A stretch of DNA of 64,000 bases from Candidatus Hydrogenedentota bacterium (GTDB lineage Bacteria > Hydrogenedentota > Hydrogenedentia > Hydrogenedentales > JAEUWI01): contig JACPGE010000089.1 of assembly GCA_016182605.1 (NCBI GenBank), forward strand, positions 1 through 64,000, given 5' to 3'. Shown piece by piece: positions 37,739-47,307 of this stretch; the first letter of the stretch is position 1; each line of letters opens with the position of its first letter. Position numbers and translations under genes: made by a program. Under the pieces are notes generated by a model. That model was not told where the DNA came from, did no database searches, and worked only from the letters and a program-made list of their open reading frames with translations.

Positions 37739-39553
37739 ATGAATATCCTCGGAATTTCAGCCTTTTACCATGACAGCGCTGCCGCGCTCGTGCGCGACGG
37801 CGAGATCGTGGCGGCCGCGCAGGAAGAGCGTTTCTCCCGGAAGAAGCACGATCCGCGTTTTCCCGGGCATGCCGCGGAGTATTGCCTGAAGGAGGCGGGC
37901 ATCGGCATCGATCAGGTGGATTTCGTCGTCTTTTACGACAAACCCCTGCTCAAGTTCGAGCGCCTCTTGATGACCTATCTTTCCACGGCCCCCAAAGGGC
38001 TCCGCTCCTTCTTTGACCAGATGCCCTCCTGGCTGCACGAGAAGCTCTTCATGCGGCGCACCATCCGGCAGGCGCTCCACTATACCGGCCCCATCCTATT
38101 CTCCTCCCACCACCTCTCCCATGCGGCGGCGGCCTTCTTCCCGAGCCCCTTTGAAGAGGCGGCCATCATCACGGTAGACGGTGTGGGCGAGTGGGCGACG
38201 ACGGCCTACGGCGTGGGCCGCGGCAACCACGTGGAGATATTGAAGGAGATCAACTTTCCCCACTCCCTGGGATTGCTCTATTCCGCTTTCACGTACTTCA
38301 CCGGATTCAAGGTCAACAGTGGCGAGTATAAACTTATGGGTCTGGCGCCCTACGGCGAGCCCCGTTACGTGGACACGATCAAGAAGCATCTGATCGATAT
38401 CCGTCCCGATGGGTCCTTCCGGCTCAACATGCGCTACTTCGATTACTGTGCGGGGTTGCGCATGACCAACCGGCGTTTTACGGCGCTTTTTGACGGGCCC
38501 GAACGCAAAGCCGAGAGCAAGATTACCCAGCGCGAAATGGATCTCGCCCGTTCGATTCAGGCGGTGACGGAAGAGGTCATGCTTAACCTCGCGCGCCATG
38601 TGCACGAGGTGACGGGGCAGAAGGAACTGGTGCTTGCCGGTGGCGTTGCCCTGAACTGTGTGGCGAATGGCCGGCTGCTCCGCGAAAGCCCTTTTGAGGA
38701 CGTCTGGATACAACCCTGTGCGGGCGATGGCGGCAATGCCCTGGGCTGCGCGCTCTTCGCCTGGCACCAGCTCCTGAAGCATCCACGCACACCCGACCCG
38801 ATGCGCCAGAAAGCCTCGTATCTGGGGCCAGGATTCTCCGACGAGGAGATCGGCGCCTGGCTGGAGGCGGCGCGTATCCCCCACACCCGCCTGGAGAAGG
38901 AGGCGGTTGGCCGGGAGGTCGCACGGCGCATTGCGGACGGTCAGGTTGTGGGCTGGTTCCAGGGCCGGATGGAGTTTGGGCCGCGCGCGCTGGGGGCCCG
39001 CAGCATTTTGGGCGATCCGCGATCCCGCGAGATGCAGTCGGTGTTAAACCTGAAGATCAAGTTCCGGGAGTCGTTCCGCCCCTTCGCGCCCTCGGTCATG
39101 CTGGAACATGCCGATACGTGCTTCGATCTGCGGGGCAAGGACAGTCCTTACATGTTGTTGGTGGCCGATGTCATCGCGGAGCGGCGCTGCACGCTGAGCG
39201 CGGAGGAGCAGGCGGCCCAGGGCTTTGACAAACTGCGCGTGGTGCGTTCCGACCTGCCCGCGATCACCCATGTGGACCATTCAGCGCGGATTCAGACGGT
39301 TTCCAGGGAGTCGAACCCGGCCTATCATGCGCTTTTGAGCGCCTTCCATGAATTGACGGGCTGCCCGGTGCTTATCAACACTTCGTTTAATGTGCGTGGC
39401 GAGCCGATTGTTTGCACGCCCCAGGAAGCCTACACCTGCTTCATGCGCACCCACATGGACTTCTTGAGTCTGGGGTGCTACTTGATCGACAAACGGGAGC
39501 AGGAGCCCTGGAAGGATGAGTCGGACTGGCGGGAAGAGTTTGAACTGGATTAG
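37739..39553 (+). CDS. NodU/CmcH-family carbamoyltransferase
   Basis: MNILGISAFYHDSAAALVRDGEIVAAAQEERFSRKKHDPRFP; SSHHLSHAAAAFFPSPFEEAAIITVDGVGEWATTA; QGRMEFGPRALGARSILGDPR. Confidence 0.96.
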   Translation: MNILGISAFYHDSAAALVRDGEIVAAAQEERFSRKKHDPRFPGHAAEYCLKEAGIGIDQVDFVVFYDKPLLKFERLLMTYLSTAPKGLRSFFDQMPSWLHEKLFMRRTIRQALHYTGPILFSSHHLSHAAAAFFPSPFEEAAIITVDGVGEWATTAYGVGRGNHVEILKEINFPHSLGLLYSAFTYFTGFKVNSGEYKLMGLAPYGEPRYVDTIKKHLIDIRPDGSFRLNMRYFDYCAGLRMTNRRFTALFDGPERKAESKITQREMDLARSIQAVTEEVMLNLARHVHEVTGQKELVLAGGVALNCVANGRLLRESPFEDVWIQPCAGDGGNALGCALFAWHQLLKHPRTPDPMRQKASYLGPGFSDEEIGAWLEAARIPHTRLEKEAVGREVARRIADGQVVGWFQGRMEFGPRALGARSILGDPRSREMQSVLNLKIKFRESFRPFAPSVMLEHADTCFDLRGKDSPYMLLVADVIAERRCTLSAEEQAAQGFDKLRVVRSDLPAITHVDHSARIQTVSRESNPAYHALLSAFHELTGCPVLINTSFNVRGEPIVCTPQEAYTCFMRTHMDFLSLGCYLIDKREQEPWKDESDWREEFELD

Positions 39554-39567
39554 TTCCGTGCCGCAAA

Positions 39568-40017
39568 ATGTTCAGCGGAAAGAGGGCCATCGCCGTGATT
39601 AAAGTCGATACGAGAGACCGCCACGAACAACGCAAGTTTGGGCTTGTGATGGGTGGGGCATTCTTTGCGCTGGGGGCGCTGCGCACCGTGCTGCACTGGT
39701 ACAGCACGGGCGGCCTGGACTGGCCCCATGTGCTCTGGTCCTTCGCCGTGGTCTTCGCTGCGGCGGGCTTGCTGCTGCCCCGGGCGCTCTTTCCGGTCTT
39801 CCGTCTCTGGATCCAGTTCAGCGTAGCGCTCAACTGGGTCATGACGCGTCTATTCCTCACGGTGGCGTTCTATCTTTTGCTTACGCCAGTGCGCCTGTTC
39901 TTCAGTCTGAAAGGGGAAGACGCGCTCAAGCGCGCGTGGAACAGCCCCGATCGGAGTTATTGGGAAGCGCCTGAAGAGCAGCCCGAAGACGTGCGCCGCT
40001 ACCGCAATCAGTTTTAA
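39568..40017 (+). CDS. SxtJ-family membrane protein
   Basis: DTRDRHEQRKFGLVMGGAFFALGALR...LWIQFSVALNWVMTRLFLTVAFYLLLTPVRLFFSLKGEDAL; follows carbamoyltransferase. Confidence 0.8.
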   Translation: MFSGKRAIAVIKVDTRDRHEQRKFGLVMGGAFFALGALRTVLHWYSTGGLDWPHVLWSFAVVFAAAGLLLPRALFPVFRLWIQFSVALNWVMTRLFLTVAFYLLLTPVRLFFSLKGEDALKRAWNSPDRSYWEAPEEQPEDVRRYRNQF

Positions 40018-40035
40018 ACCCTGGAGTTTCCCCCC

Positions 40036-40254
40036 ATGTCCAAGCCCGATCCCCGAAACGAACCGTGCGAACAGGACAACGCCAATATGCTTGCAGAAAA
40101 GGAGCTGGGGCTCGTGCAGGAAATGTGGGCGTTCCTGAGCGTCCGCAAGAAATTCTGGCTGGCGCCCATCATCCTGGCTTTGGTCGCACTGGGGCTCATC
40201 TTTGCCTTTGCGGGCACCCACGCGACGGTTGCGCCCTTCCTGTACGCCCTGTAA
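40036..40254 (+). CDS. DUF5989-family small membrane protein
   Basis: LGLVQEMWAFLSVRKKFWLAPIILALVALGLIFAFA; carbamoyltransferase-SxtJ-DUF5989 order. Confidence 0.8.
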   Translation: MSKPDPRNEPCEQDNANMLAEKELGLVQEMWAFLSVRKKFWLAPIILALVALGLIFAFAGTHATVAPFLYAL

Positions 40255-40295
40255 ATCGGGGAAATCGTGGAGTGGCTGTCCGTGGCGGGCGCGCT

Positions 40296-40892
40296 TCAGT
40301 GCATGGCGTACTTGAGCACGACGAAGCCGCCGATGAGCAGGAGGGTAAACACCACGACCAAGAGGTTGAACCACTTGTCGATGAAGACGCGGATGGGCTC
40401 GCCGTAGAGATAGAGGAGGCCCGCCACGAGGAAGAATCGCGCGCTTCTGCCGACGATGGAGGCAATGACGAACATGGGGAAGTTGATGGCGAATACGCCG
40501 GCCGCGATCGTGACAACTTTATAAGGTAGTGGCGTGAAGGCGGCAGCAAAGACCACCCAGAAGTTCCATTCCTCATAAAGACCGCCGACCCGGTCAAACG
40601 TGGTGTGGGTGAATCCGGGCACATAGGTGAAGAAGTAATCGTCCACCGCGGCCCAGGCGCCTGCGCCGATGGCATAGCCCACCATGGCGCCCAGCACCGA
40701 GCCCACGGTGCAGATGGCGGCAAATCGGAATGCTTTGGAGCGATGCCCCACGCACAGGGCGATCAGCAGCACGTCGGGCGGAATGGGGAAGATGCTTGAT
40801 TCCACGAAGGCGAGCAGAAACAACGCCACACTGCCGTAGGGGGTCTCGGCCCAGCTCAATACCCAGTCATACATTCGACGGACAATCTTCAT
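40296..40892 (-). CDS. DedA/VTT (SNARE-associated) family membrane protein
   Basis: ALFLLAFVESSIFPIPPDVLLIALC, TPLPYKVVTIAAGVFAINFPMFVIASIVGRSARFFLVAGLLYLYGEPIR. Confidence 0.9.
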   Translation of the reverse strand: MKIVRRMYDWVLSWAETPYGSVALFLLAFVESSIFPIPPDVLLIALCVGHRSKAFRFAAICTVGSVLGAMVGYAIGAGAWAAVDDYFFTYVPGFTHTTFDRVGGLYEEWNFWVVFAAAFTPLPYKVVTIAAGVFAINFPMFVIASIVGRSARFFLVAGLLYLYGEPIRVFIDKWFNLLVVVFTLLLIGGFVVLKYAMH

Positions 40893-40927
40893 GCGTATTT
40901 CCAGCGCCACACACAGTGGCTTGTGGT

Positions 40928-41683
40928 CTAGAGTTCGGGTTGGTGCTCGAATAGCTGGTGCATGGCGTTCAGGTTGGTGAGGTCGCGGTGCAACGGCGTG
41001 ATGCTCACCTGGCACGATTCGATGGCCTCGAAATCGGTGCCGCTCTCCACCACGTGGGTGGGCGCGGCCCCGCCAATCCAGTAATAGACTCCGCCCCGCG
41101 GGTCTTCGCGCCGGAGGATCTCATCTTCGTAATTGCGCCGCCCCATGCGGGTGATGGCGATTCCCTTCAACTGCTCGTAGGGGCAGTCGGGTATGTTTAC
41201 GTTCAGGGTGGTGTCTTCAGGCATGCCGTGCGCCAGTACATGCCCCGCCACCCGCCCGGCCACCCGGGCTGCGCTGTCCAGGTGCTGGGGATCATAACTG
41301 GCGCTGCTGAAGGCAAGGGAGGGCAGGCCCAGCAGCATGCCCTCGTAGGCCCCGGCGACCGTGCCCGAATAGGTCACGTCGTCCCCGAGATTTGGCCCGG
41401 TGTTGATGCCCGAAACGACAAGATCCGGACGCCGGCCCAGCAGAGCCCGCACCGCCAGCATCACGCAGTCGGTGGGCGTGCCGTCAACCATGTACCACCC
41501 CTGCTGCAATTCGGCGACGCGGAGGGGCTTGTGCAGCGAAACGCCGTGCCCCACGGCGCTCTGCTGCCGGTCGGGCGCGTAGACGGCAACATCGCCCAGC
41601 AGGCTCATGGCCTCTGCCAGCAGCCGGATCCCGTCCGTCCGGATTCCATCGTCGTTGGTAACTAATATGAGGGGCTTGGCCAT
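40928..41683 (-). CDS. surE: 5'-nucleotidase SurE
   Basis: LILVTNDDGIRTDGIRLLAEAMSLLGDVAVYAPDRQQSAVGHGVSLHKPLRV; GTPTDCVMLAVRALLGRRPDLVVSGINTGPNLGDDVTYSGTVAGAYEG. Confidence 0.97.
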   Translation of the reverse strand: MAKPLILVTNDDGIRTDGIRLLAEAMSLLGDVAVYAPDRQQSAVGHGVSLHKPLRVAELQQGWYMVDGTPTDCVMLAVRALLGRRPDLVVSGINTGPNLGDDVTYSGTVAGAYEGMLLGLPSLAFSSASYDPQHLDSAARVAGRVAGHVLAHGMPEDTTLNVNIPDCPYEQLKGIAITRMGRRNYEDEILRREDPRGGVYYWIGGAAPTHVVESGTDFEAIESCQVSITPLHRDLTNLNAMHQLFEHQPEL

Positions 41684-42105
41684 GGTGCAACCGCAGGTTC
41701 TGCCGAGGGGTAGTGAAGAGGCGGGATTATGTCATAGTGGTGGCCGGGAATCCAAGGGGAGCGGTTGAGCGGCATGCGTTCACAGGTGGCTGGAAGAGGG
41801 CCTTTGGGGGCTCTGGGAGCGGGATCGGCAGCCCGATTTTCTAGTCTGATTGCATATAAAAAGCAGTATACTCGGTTTGACATCTATAATTTTTCAAGTT
41901 TTTACTCTTGCGTTTTCCGAAAGTCAGGTATAATCTTTAAGATAAGGAAGATACAGTAAGTGCCCTGTGTTCAGCAGGGTAGTTTGTGTGGGCCCGGCCC
42001 GCGCGGGGTAGATCTGTAGTTGCGATCTGCCCCGATAGTTTGATTTAATCTGCTAATTCTGCGGTCCCGTGCTGGGTACCCGTAACGGTTAGCCGGGATG
42101 TGCGC

Positions 42106-42468
42106 ATGTGTGTAAAGCCTTCCATACTCATTGTCGACGATGAGGCCAATATCCGGAGCGCTCTGGAGCGGTGGTTCAACATACGCGGATTCCAGGTGGA
42201 GCAGGCACAGGACGGTCAAGAGGCGGTCGAAAAATGTGCCACGCGCCAATATGACGTAATTACGATGGACCTTGAAATGCCGCGGATGAACGGCATAGAC
42301 GCCATATTTCACATCAAGCAATCCCAGCCCAATGTGCCGATCGTCGTGCTGACCGCGTATCCGCGGGACTCCAAGCAAGCCCTGGAAAACGGCGCCTCCA
42401 TGGTACTGACGAAGCCGTTGCGGCTGCGCGATCTGGAGGCCCAGGTGCGCGAACTGCTCGGATCGTGA
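42106..42468 (+). CDS. Stand-alone response regulator receiver protein
   Basis: SILIVDDEANIRSALERWFNIRGFQVEQAQDGQEAVEKCATRQYDVITMDLEMPRMNGIDAIFHIKQ...VVLTAYPRDSKQALENGASMVLTKPLRL. Confidence 0.95.
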   Translation: MCVKPSILIVDDEANIRSALERWFNIRGFQVEQAQDGQEAVEKCATRQYDVITMDLEMPRMNGIDAIFHIKQSQPNVPIVVLTAYPRDSKQALENGASMVLTKPLRLRDLEAQVRELLGS

Positions 42469-42559
42469 GACCCGCGTTGCACCGCCCATTGGGCATGTCA
42501 TTGAACCCGCCTGCCCGATAACAGTATCGTCATTTCCTAACCGATTGGGAGATGCGATC

Positions 42560-43759
42560 ATGCCGGGCAAAACTTTCGTGCTTACCCTTATACTTGCGGC
42601 GGGCGCGGGTTCCGTCTCCGCCTTTCCCACATTCCGGGTTGTGGATGTCAATCCGGATGCGGGCACGGGGCTCGCCATTACCGTTGCGGACGTGAATCGC
42701 GATGGGCGGCCCGACATCATCGGTGTCAGTTCCGATGACGTGGCCTGGTATGAGAATCCCACTTGGGAACGCCATCTCATGGCGCCCACGCTGCGCAATT
42801 CCAACGTGTGTATTGCCGGGCAGGATCTGGACGGCGACGGCATTCCCGAGTTTGCCCTGGGCGCCGATTGGCAGTTCAACAATACGGCCGGGGGCGGCGC
42901 CTTGTATCTCCTGGAGCATGCGGAAGACCCGAAAGCCCTGTGGAAGGTGCGCACCCTTGTGGAAGAATGCCCCACGCTGCACCGGATCCGATGGTTCCAG
43001 CACGCGGGTAAGCCGGCGCTCGCCGTGGCCCCTTTGAAGGGGATCGGCACCACGCCGCCTGCACACCAAGAAAAAGGCGTTGAGCTTTTCGCGCTGACCC
43101 CGCCGCCTCGTTATTTCGACGAGGCGTGGCAGCGCACATTGATTGACAGCTCGCTGCACGTGCTGCACAACATCTGGCCTGGGGCGGGCACGCCGGGCAA
43201 CGACGCGCTGCTGGCCGCGTCGTTTGAAGGGGTAAGCCGTTTCGATTTTGATGGGGGCGCGTGGCGCAAGACGCATCTGGTGGCGGGCAACCCTGCGCCC
43301 CTGCCGGACAGCGGCAGTGGTGAGATCAAATCCGGAAATTGGCCCGGGGCCACCGGAGTGCAGCAGGTCCTGTCCACGATAGAGCCTTGGCATGGCACGC
43401 AGGCCGTTGTCTATTACCCCGATCCCGCCAAGGCGGAAGGCTTCGTCCGGCTCGTGGTGGACGACGCCTATAAGGGCGGCCACGCGGTGTATTGGGCGGA
43501 CTTTGATGGCGATGGCGCAGACGAACTGTTGGCGGGCTACCGCGAGAATGCGGGGCCGAAAAACCTCCCGGGGTTGTACTGTTACGATTTCAATTTGGCC
43601 GGTGGCAAGGTGGACGTGAGCAAGCACGTGGTGGACGATGGCGGCATGGCGACGGAAGACGCCGTGGCCGCGGACATGAATGGAGACGGCCGGCCGGACG
43701 TCGTGGCCTATGGCCGTGCAACGCACAACATCCGGTACTACGAGAATCAGGGGGAGTGA
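42560..43759 (+). CDS. Secreted FG-GAP/VCBS-repeat protein
   Basis: Signal peptide; ADVNRDGRPDIIGVSS, QDLDGDGIPEFALGA, ADFDGDGADELLAGY, ADMNGDGRPDVVAYGR. Confidence 0.87.
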   Translation: MPGKTFVLTLILAAGAGSVSAFPTFRVVDVNPDAGTGLAITVADVNRDGRPDIIGVSSDDVAWYENPTWERHLMAPTLRNSNVCIAGQDLDGDGIPEFALGADWQFNNTAGGGALYLLEHAEDPKALWKVRTLVEECPTLHRIRWFQHAGKPALAVAPLKGIGTTPPAHQEKGVELFALTPPPRYFDEAWQRTLIDSSLHVLHNIWPGAGTPGNDALLAASFEGVSRFDFDGGAWRKTHLVAGNPAPLPDSGSGEIKSGNWPGATGVQQVLSTIEPWHGTQAVVYYPDPAKAEGFVRLVVDDAYKGGHAVYWADFDGDGADELLAGYRENAGPKNLPGLYCYDFNLAGGKVDVSKHVVDDGGMATEDAVAADMNGDGRPDVVAYGRATHNIRYYENQGE

Positions 43760-43761
43760 AA

Positions 43762-44688
43762 ATGCAGATGTCGCGTTTGTGTCTCGCGCTTGGGGCGCCG
43801 TTTCTCGTCTTGATCGGCCTGCCCGTGTTTGCCGTGCCCTTACCGTTGGAGGCCAGACTGGAAGGGGATTCGGTCCATATCCTGGTGGACGGGGCCCTGT
43901 TCACCACCTACAAGACCGGCGCGGAGCAGAAGTACCCGTACTTCTATCCCGTGATGGGCCCTTCGAGCGGTGCGCCGGTTAGCACGGAGACCAGTGAGCC
44001 CTATCCCCACCATCATTCGCTCTTCTTCGGCTGCGACCGGGTGAATGGGGGGAACTATTGGCAGGAGAGCAACGCGCAGGGTCAGATTCGTTCGCAGGAA
44101 TTGGCGCTTGGCGTGGAACGCACGGGGGAGCGGGTATCCTTCACGAATACCTGCGTCTGGCAGCGGCCGGGCGAGGAGCCCATCCTTTCCGACAAACGGC
44201 ACTTCGCTTTTTCCGCGCCGTCGCCCGGCATCCGGATAATCGATGCGGCCTTCGAACTGACGCCCCTTGTGGAAGTCACGATCGAGAAGACCAACCACTC
44301 GCTGTTTGCCGTGCGCATGGTTCCGGAACTGAGTGTGGAACGCGGCGGAGCCCTGATCAATGCCGCGGGACAGCGTGGAGAGAAGGACACCTTCGGGCAG
44401 GCCTCCCCCTGGATGGACTATGCGGGCACGCGCGATGGGGTGGGAGAGGGTCTGGCCATCTTGCAGCATCCCGGCAACGCGGGTTTCCCGGAGCCCTGGT
44501 TTACGCGGGACTACGGATTTTTTTCGCCCACGTCCATGTACTGGCTTCCTGGCGGCAAGCTGGTGCTTCCCCAAGGGGTTCCCGTGGTGTGGCGTTACCG
44601 GGTGATTGTGCACGCCGGCTCCGCGGAAGCGGCGGGGATTGGAGCGCTCTTCGAAGACTACGCCCGGCACGCCGCAAAAGCGCCGTGA
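43762..44688 (+). CDS. DUF6807 (PmoA-like) family secreted protein
   Basis: FTTYKTGAEQKYPYFYPVMGPSSGAPVSTETSEPYPHHHSLFFGCDRVNGGNYW. Confidence 0.83.
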   Translation: MQMSRLCLALGAPFLVLIGLPVFAVPLPLEARLEGDSVHILVDGALFTTYKTGAEQKYPYFYPVMGPSSGAPVSTETSEPYPHHHSLFFGCDRVNGGNYWQESNAQGQIRSQELALGVERTGERVSFTNTCVWQRPGEEPILSDKRHFAFSAPSPGIRIIDAAFELTPLVEVTIEKTNHSLFAVRMVPELSVERGGALINAAGQRGEKDTFGQASPWMDYAGTRDGVGEGLAILQHPGNAGFPEPWFTRDYGFFSPTSMYWLPGGKLVLPQGVPVVWRYRVIVHAGSAEAAGIGALFEDYARHAAKAP

Positions 44689-44695
44689 ATTTGGG

Positions 44696-46171
44696 CTACG
44701 GAATGTACCGCAAGAGCTTCTTGCATTCCACGAAGTAGAAGTCCCGGATGTGCTCGCCCTTGCTGTATATGGGAAAAGTCTGCACGGGCCCAATCGATTC
44801 GAAGCACGCCGCGAGACCGGCGAGAGTGCTTTCGCCCGGCGCCGACCCGTAGACCCACAGGGCATCGCGCCCCATCTCCCCGGCGAAGCCGTTGTCCCAG
44901 TATTGATAGTTGCGGCCATAGACGCTGTGGCCCTGAAAGAGGCGGAACTGAGGGTGGCCGGGGGTGTGGAAGCCCAGCGTGGCGCACATGCCGTATCCCG
45001 GTGTGATGAGGAAGATATCGGGCGCCGCTTCGAGTCGGCGCGCCACTTCCTGGCCGGTCTCTTCGTTGCCCACATGCCAATACAGATCCGCGTTGCTTAT
45101 GCGGGCAATGACCTTCGGCGCATATTGCCACGTCAGGAGAATCCCGTACAGGAAGATCAGCGAGGCGCATGCTGTAATCAAGGCGGGCCGCCACAGGCGC
45201 CGCAGCCCGCCGGCATCGTCCGCGAAGACCACGCGTGGCACGGCAATGCACGCGCCGATGTAGCCCGCGGTCGTCCAGTAGGTGCCCACCGGTTTGGCAA
45301 AGGCGACCGCGAGGAAGAAGAGGAAGACCGTCGAACTGATGCATGCCCAGAAGAGGTCTTCGCTGTTGCCGCGCAGCCCGCGCTGCCACAGACCCAGCAT
45401 GATGCCCAGGTAGAGCACAAAGAGCACGGGGGAGACGTTGAGGCTCTGGAAGAGCCAGAACTCGCCGAAGGATTGGAGTCCGGCGCTCTCTCCATGGCGC
45501 TCAGACAGGTTGAATGCGAAGGTGGCCCAATCGTGCTGTGCATTCCAGATGAAGAAGGGCAGGAGCATCACGAGGCCCACCAGGCCGCCCAGCCAGGGTC
45601 CCCGGCTCCAGAGCAGCGGGCGGTGTTCCCGGGAGAGGAGGAGGTAAAGTGCGCCGGCGGGAATGAAAAGCACATGGATGAACTTGCTCATGAGGCCCAG
45701 ACCGAGAACGAGACCAAAGGCGTACCACCGCGCGGGATGCGCGCCGAAAATGGCGCGGTGATAGGCGTAGATACACAGCGTCCAGAAGAACAGCGACGCC
45801 GGGTCGGTGGAGCTGTAGAGGAAATAGACGTTGAGAATGGGGACGAGATGAAAAAGCATGCCTGCCCAGAAGCCCTGGCGTTCGTCGCCGGAACTGAGGG
45901 CCGCGAGGCGGTAACACAGGCAGGCCGACAGGGTCATGAGGAGGACGGAGCCTGCGCGCACCCCGAGTTCGTTAATGCCGAGCAGGCTGGTGCCGAGGAA
46001 GATGATCCACGCGGTCATGGGCGGGTGATCGTAGTAGCCAAAAGCCAAATGGCGCGACCATTCCCAATGGTAGGCCTCGTCGCCCGTGAGGGGGAAGGTC
46101 GCCGCCAGAAGGATGCGGCCCACCGTGAGTGCGAGCGTAATCGCGATGAATCTGTTGCGGTATCGGTTCAA
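44696..46171 (-). CDS. Family 39 glycosyltransferase (ArnT/PMT-like)
   Basis: FPLTGDEAYHWEWSRHLAFGYYDHPPMTAWIIFLGTSLLGINELGVRAGSVLL. Confidence 0.93.
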   Translation of the reverse strand: MNRYRNRFIAITLALTVGRILLAATFPLTGDEAYHWEWSRHLAFGYYDHPPMTAWIIFLGTSLLGINELGVRAGSVLLMTLSACLCYRLAALSSGDERQGFWAGMLFHLVPILNVYFLYSSTDPASLFFWTLCIYAYHRAIFGAHPARWYAFGLVLGLGLMSKFIHVLFIPAGALYLLLSREHRPLLWSRGPWLGGLVGLVMLLPFFIWNAQHDWATFAFNLSERHGESAGLQSFGEFWLFQSLNVSPVLFVLYLGIMLGLWQRGLRGNSEDLFWACISSTVFLFFLAVAFAKPVGTYWTTAGYIGACIAVPRVVFADDAGGLRRLWRPALITACASLIFLYGILLTWQYAPKVIARISNADLYWHVGNEETGQEVARRLEAAPDIFLITPGYGMCATLGFHTPGHPQFRLFQGHSVYGRNYQYWDNGFAGEMGRDALWVYGSAPGESTLAGLAACFESIGPVQTFPIYSKGEHIRDFYFVECKKLLRYIP

Positions 46172-46342
46172 TACAGGCTCCGGGCCAGGTCTGGGATGTG
46201 CGTAGTGGCTGTGGCGGGAGGAGGATGGACAGATTATAGGAGACCCGCCCCGCGAACCTCCACTTTGGAACCTGTTCGCTTTGGATTTGGAGAAGTCCCC
46301 CTGGCTGCTCTACAATAGGGGAGGCGGGACGAAAGGGCGTTC

Positions 46343-47275
46343 ATGGCAAGAACCGGGTTTGTTTATCATGCGGATGTGGTGCGGCACGACACGGGACCGA
46401 TGCATCCGGAGTGTCCCGATCGCATGCGATCCATCCTGGACGCCGTGAAAAAGGCGGGCCTGGAACTGACGGAGATCGAGGCGCTTCAATCCGGCCACAC
46501 CGATCTGCTCCGGGTGCACACCGAGCAGCATATCGCCGAAGTGCTCCACCACTGCACGAGCGCCGCGCGCTACCCCGATCCCGACACCCCCATGGGGGCG
46601 GGCTCTTGGGAGGCCGCCATGTGGTCCGCCGGCGCGGGGCTTGCCGCGTGCAATGCGGTGTTGAACGGCAGAGTGGACAATGCGTTTACGGCGATGCGCC
46701 CGCCGGGACACCACGCCGAGCGCGATCGCGCCATGGGCTTCTGCCTGTTTAACAACGTGGCGGTGGCGGCGCGGTGGTTGCGCGCGGAGGCGGGTTTGAA
46801 CCGGGTGGCGATCATCGATTGGGACGTGCACCACGGCAACGGCACGCAGAATATTTTCTATGAAGACGACGCGGTCTATTATGTGAGCATGCACCAGCAC
46901 CCGTTTTATCCCGGCACGGGCCACCCGCACGAGCGGGGCAAGAACCGGAGCAATTTGAACATTCAGATGCCTGCCGGTGGCGATGAAGAGAACTGGCTGA
47001 GCGCGCTCGACAACGAGATCCTTCCCGAACTGGAGCGCTTCGACCCGGATTTTCTGTTGCTTTCGTGCGGCTTCGACGCGCATCAAGGCGATCCCATTGG
47101 CGGCCAGCGCCTGTCGACGGAAGCCTTCGCCGAGATGACCCGGAGGATACGGCCCGTTGCCAATGGCAAGGTTGTTTCGCTCCTGGAAGGCGGCTACAGC
47201 CTGCGCTACCTTGGCGAGGCCGCCGTTGCGCATGTGCAGGCGCTGCGATCATTCAATGGGAAGGCGCCGCACTGA
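46343..47275 (+). CDS. Histone-deacetylase-family (AcuC-like) protein
   Basis: HPECPDRMRSILDAV, AMRPPGHHAERDRAMGFCLFNNVAVAARWL, VAIIDWDVHHGNGTQNIFYEDDAVYYVSMHQHPFYPGTG, LLSCGFDAHQGDPIG. Confidence 0.95.
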   Translation: MARTGFVYHADVVRHDTGPMHPECPDRMRSILDAVKKAGLELTEIEALQSGHTDLLRVHTEQHIAEVLHHCTSAARYPDPDTPMGAGSWEAAMWSAGAGLAACNAVLNGRVDNAFTAMRPPGHHAERDRAMGFCLFNNVAVAARWLRAEAGLNRVAIIDWDVHHGNGTQNIFYEDDAVYYVSMHQHPFYPGTGHPHERGKNRSNLNIQMPAGGDEENWLSALDNEILPELERFDPDFLLLSCGFDAHQGDPIGGQRLSTEAFAEMTRRIRPVANGKVVSLLEGGYSLRYLGEAAVAHVQALRSFNGKAPH

Positions 47276-47307
47276 GGTCCGGGCGGGGGTCTCAGGCCGG
47301 TTGAATG

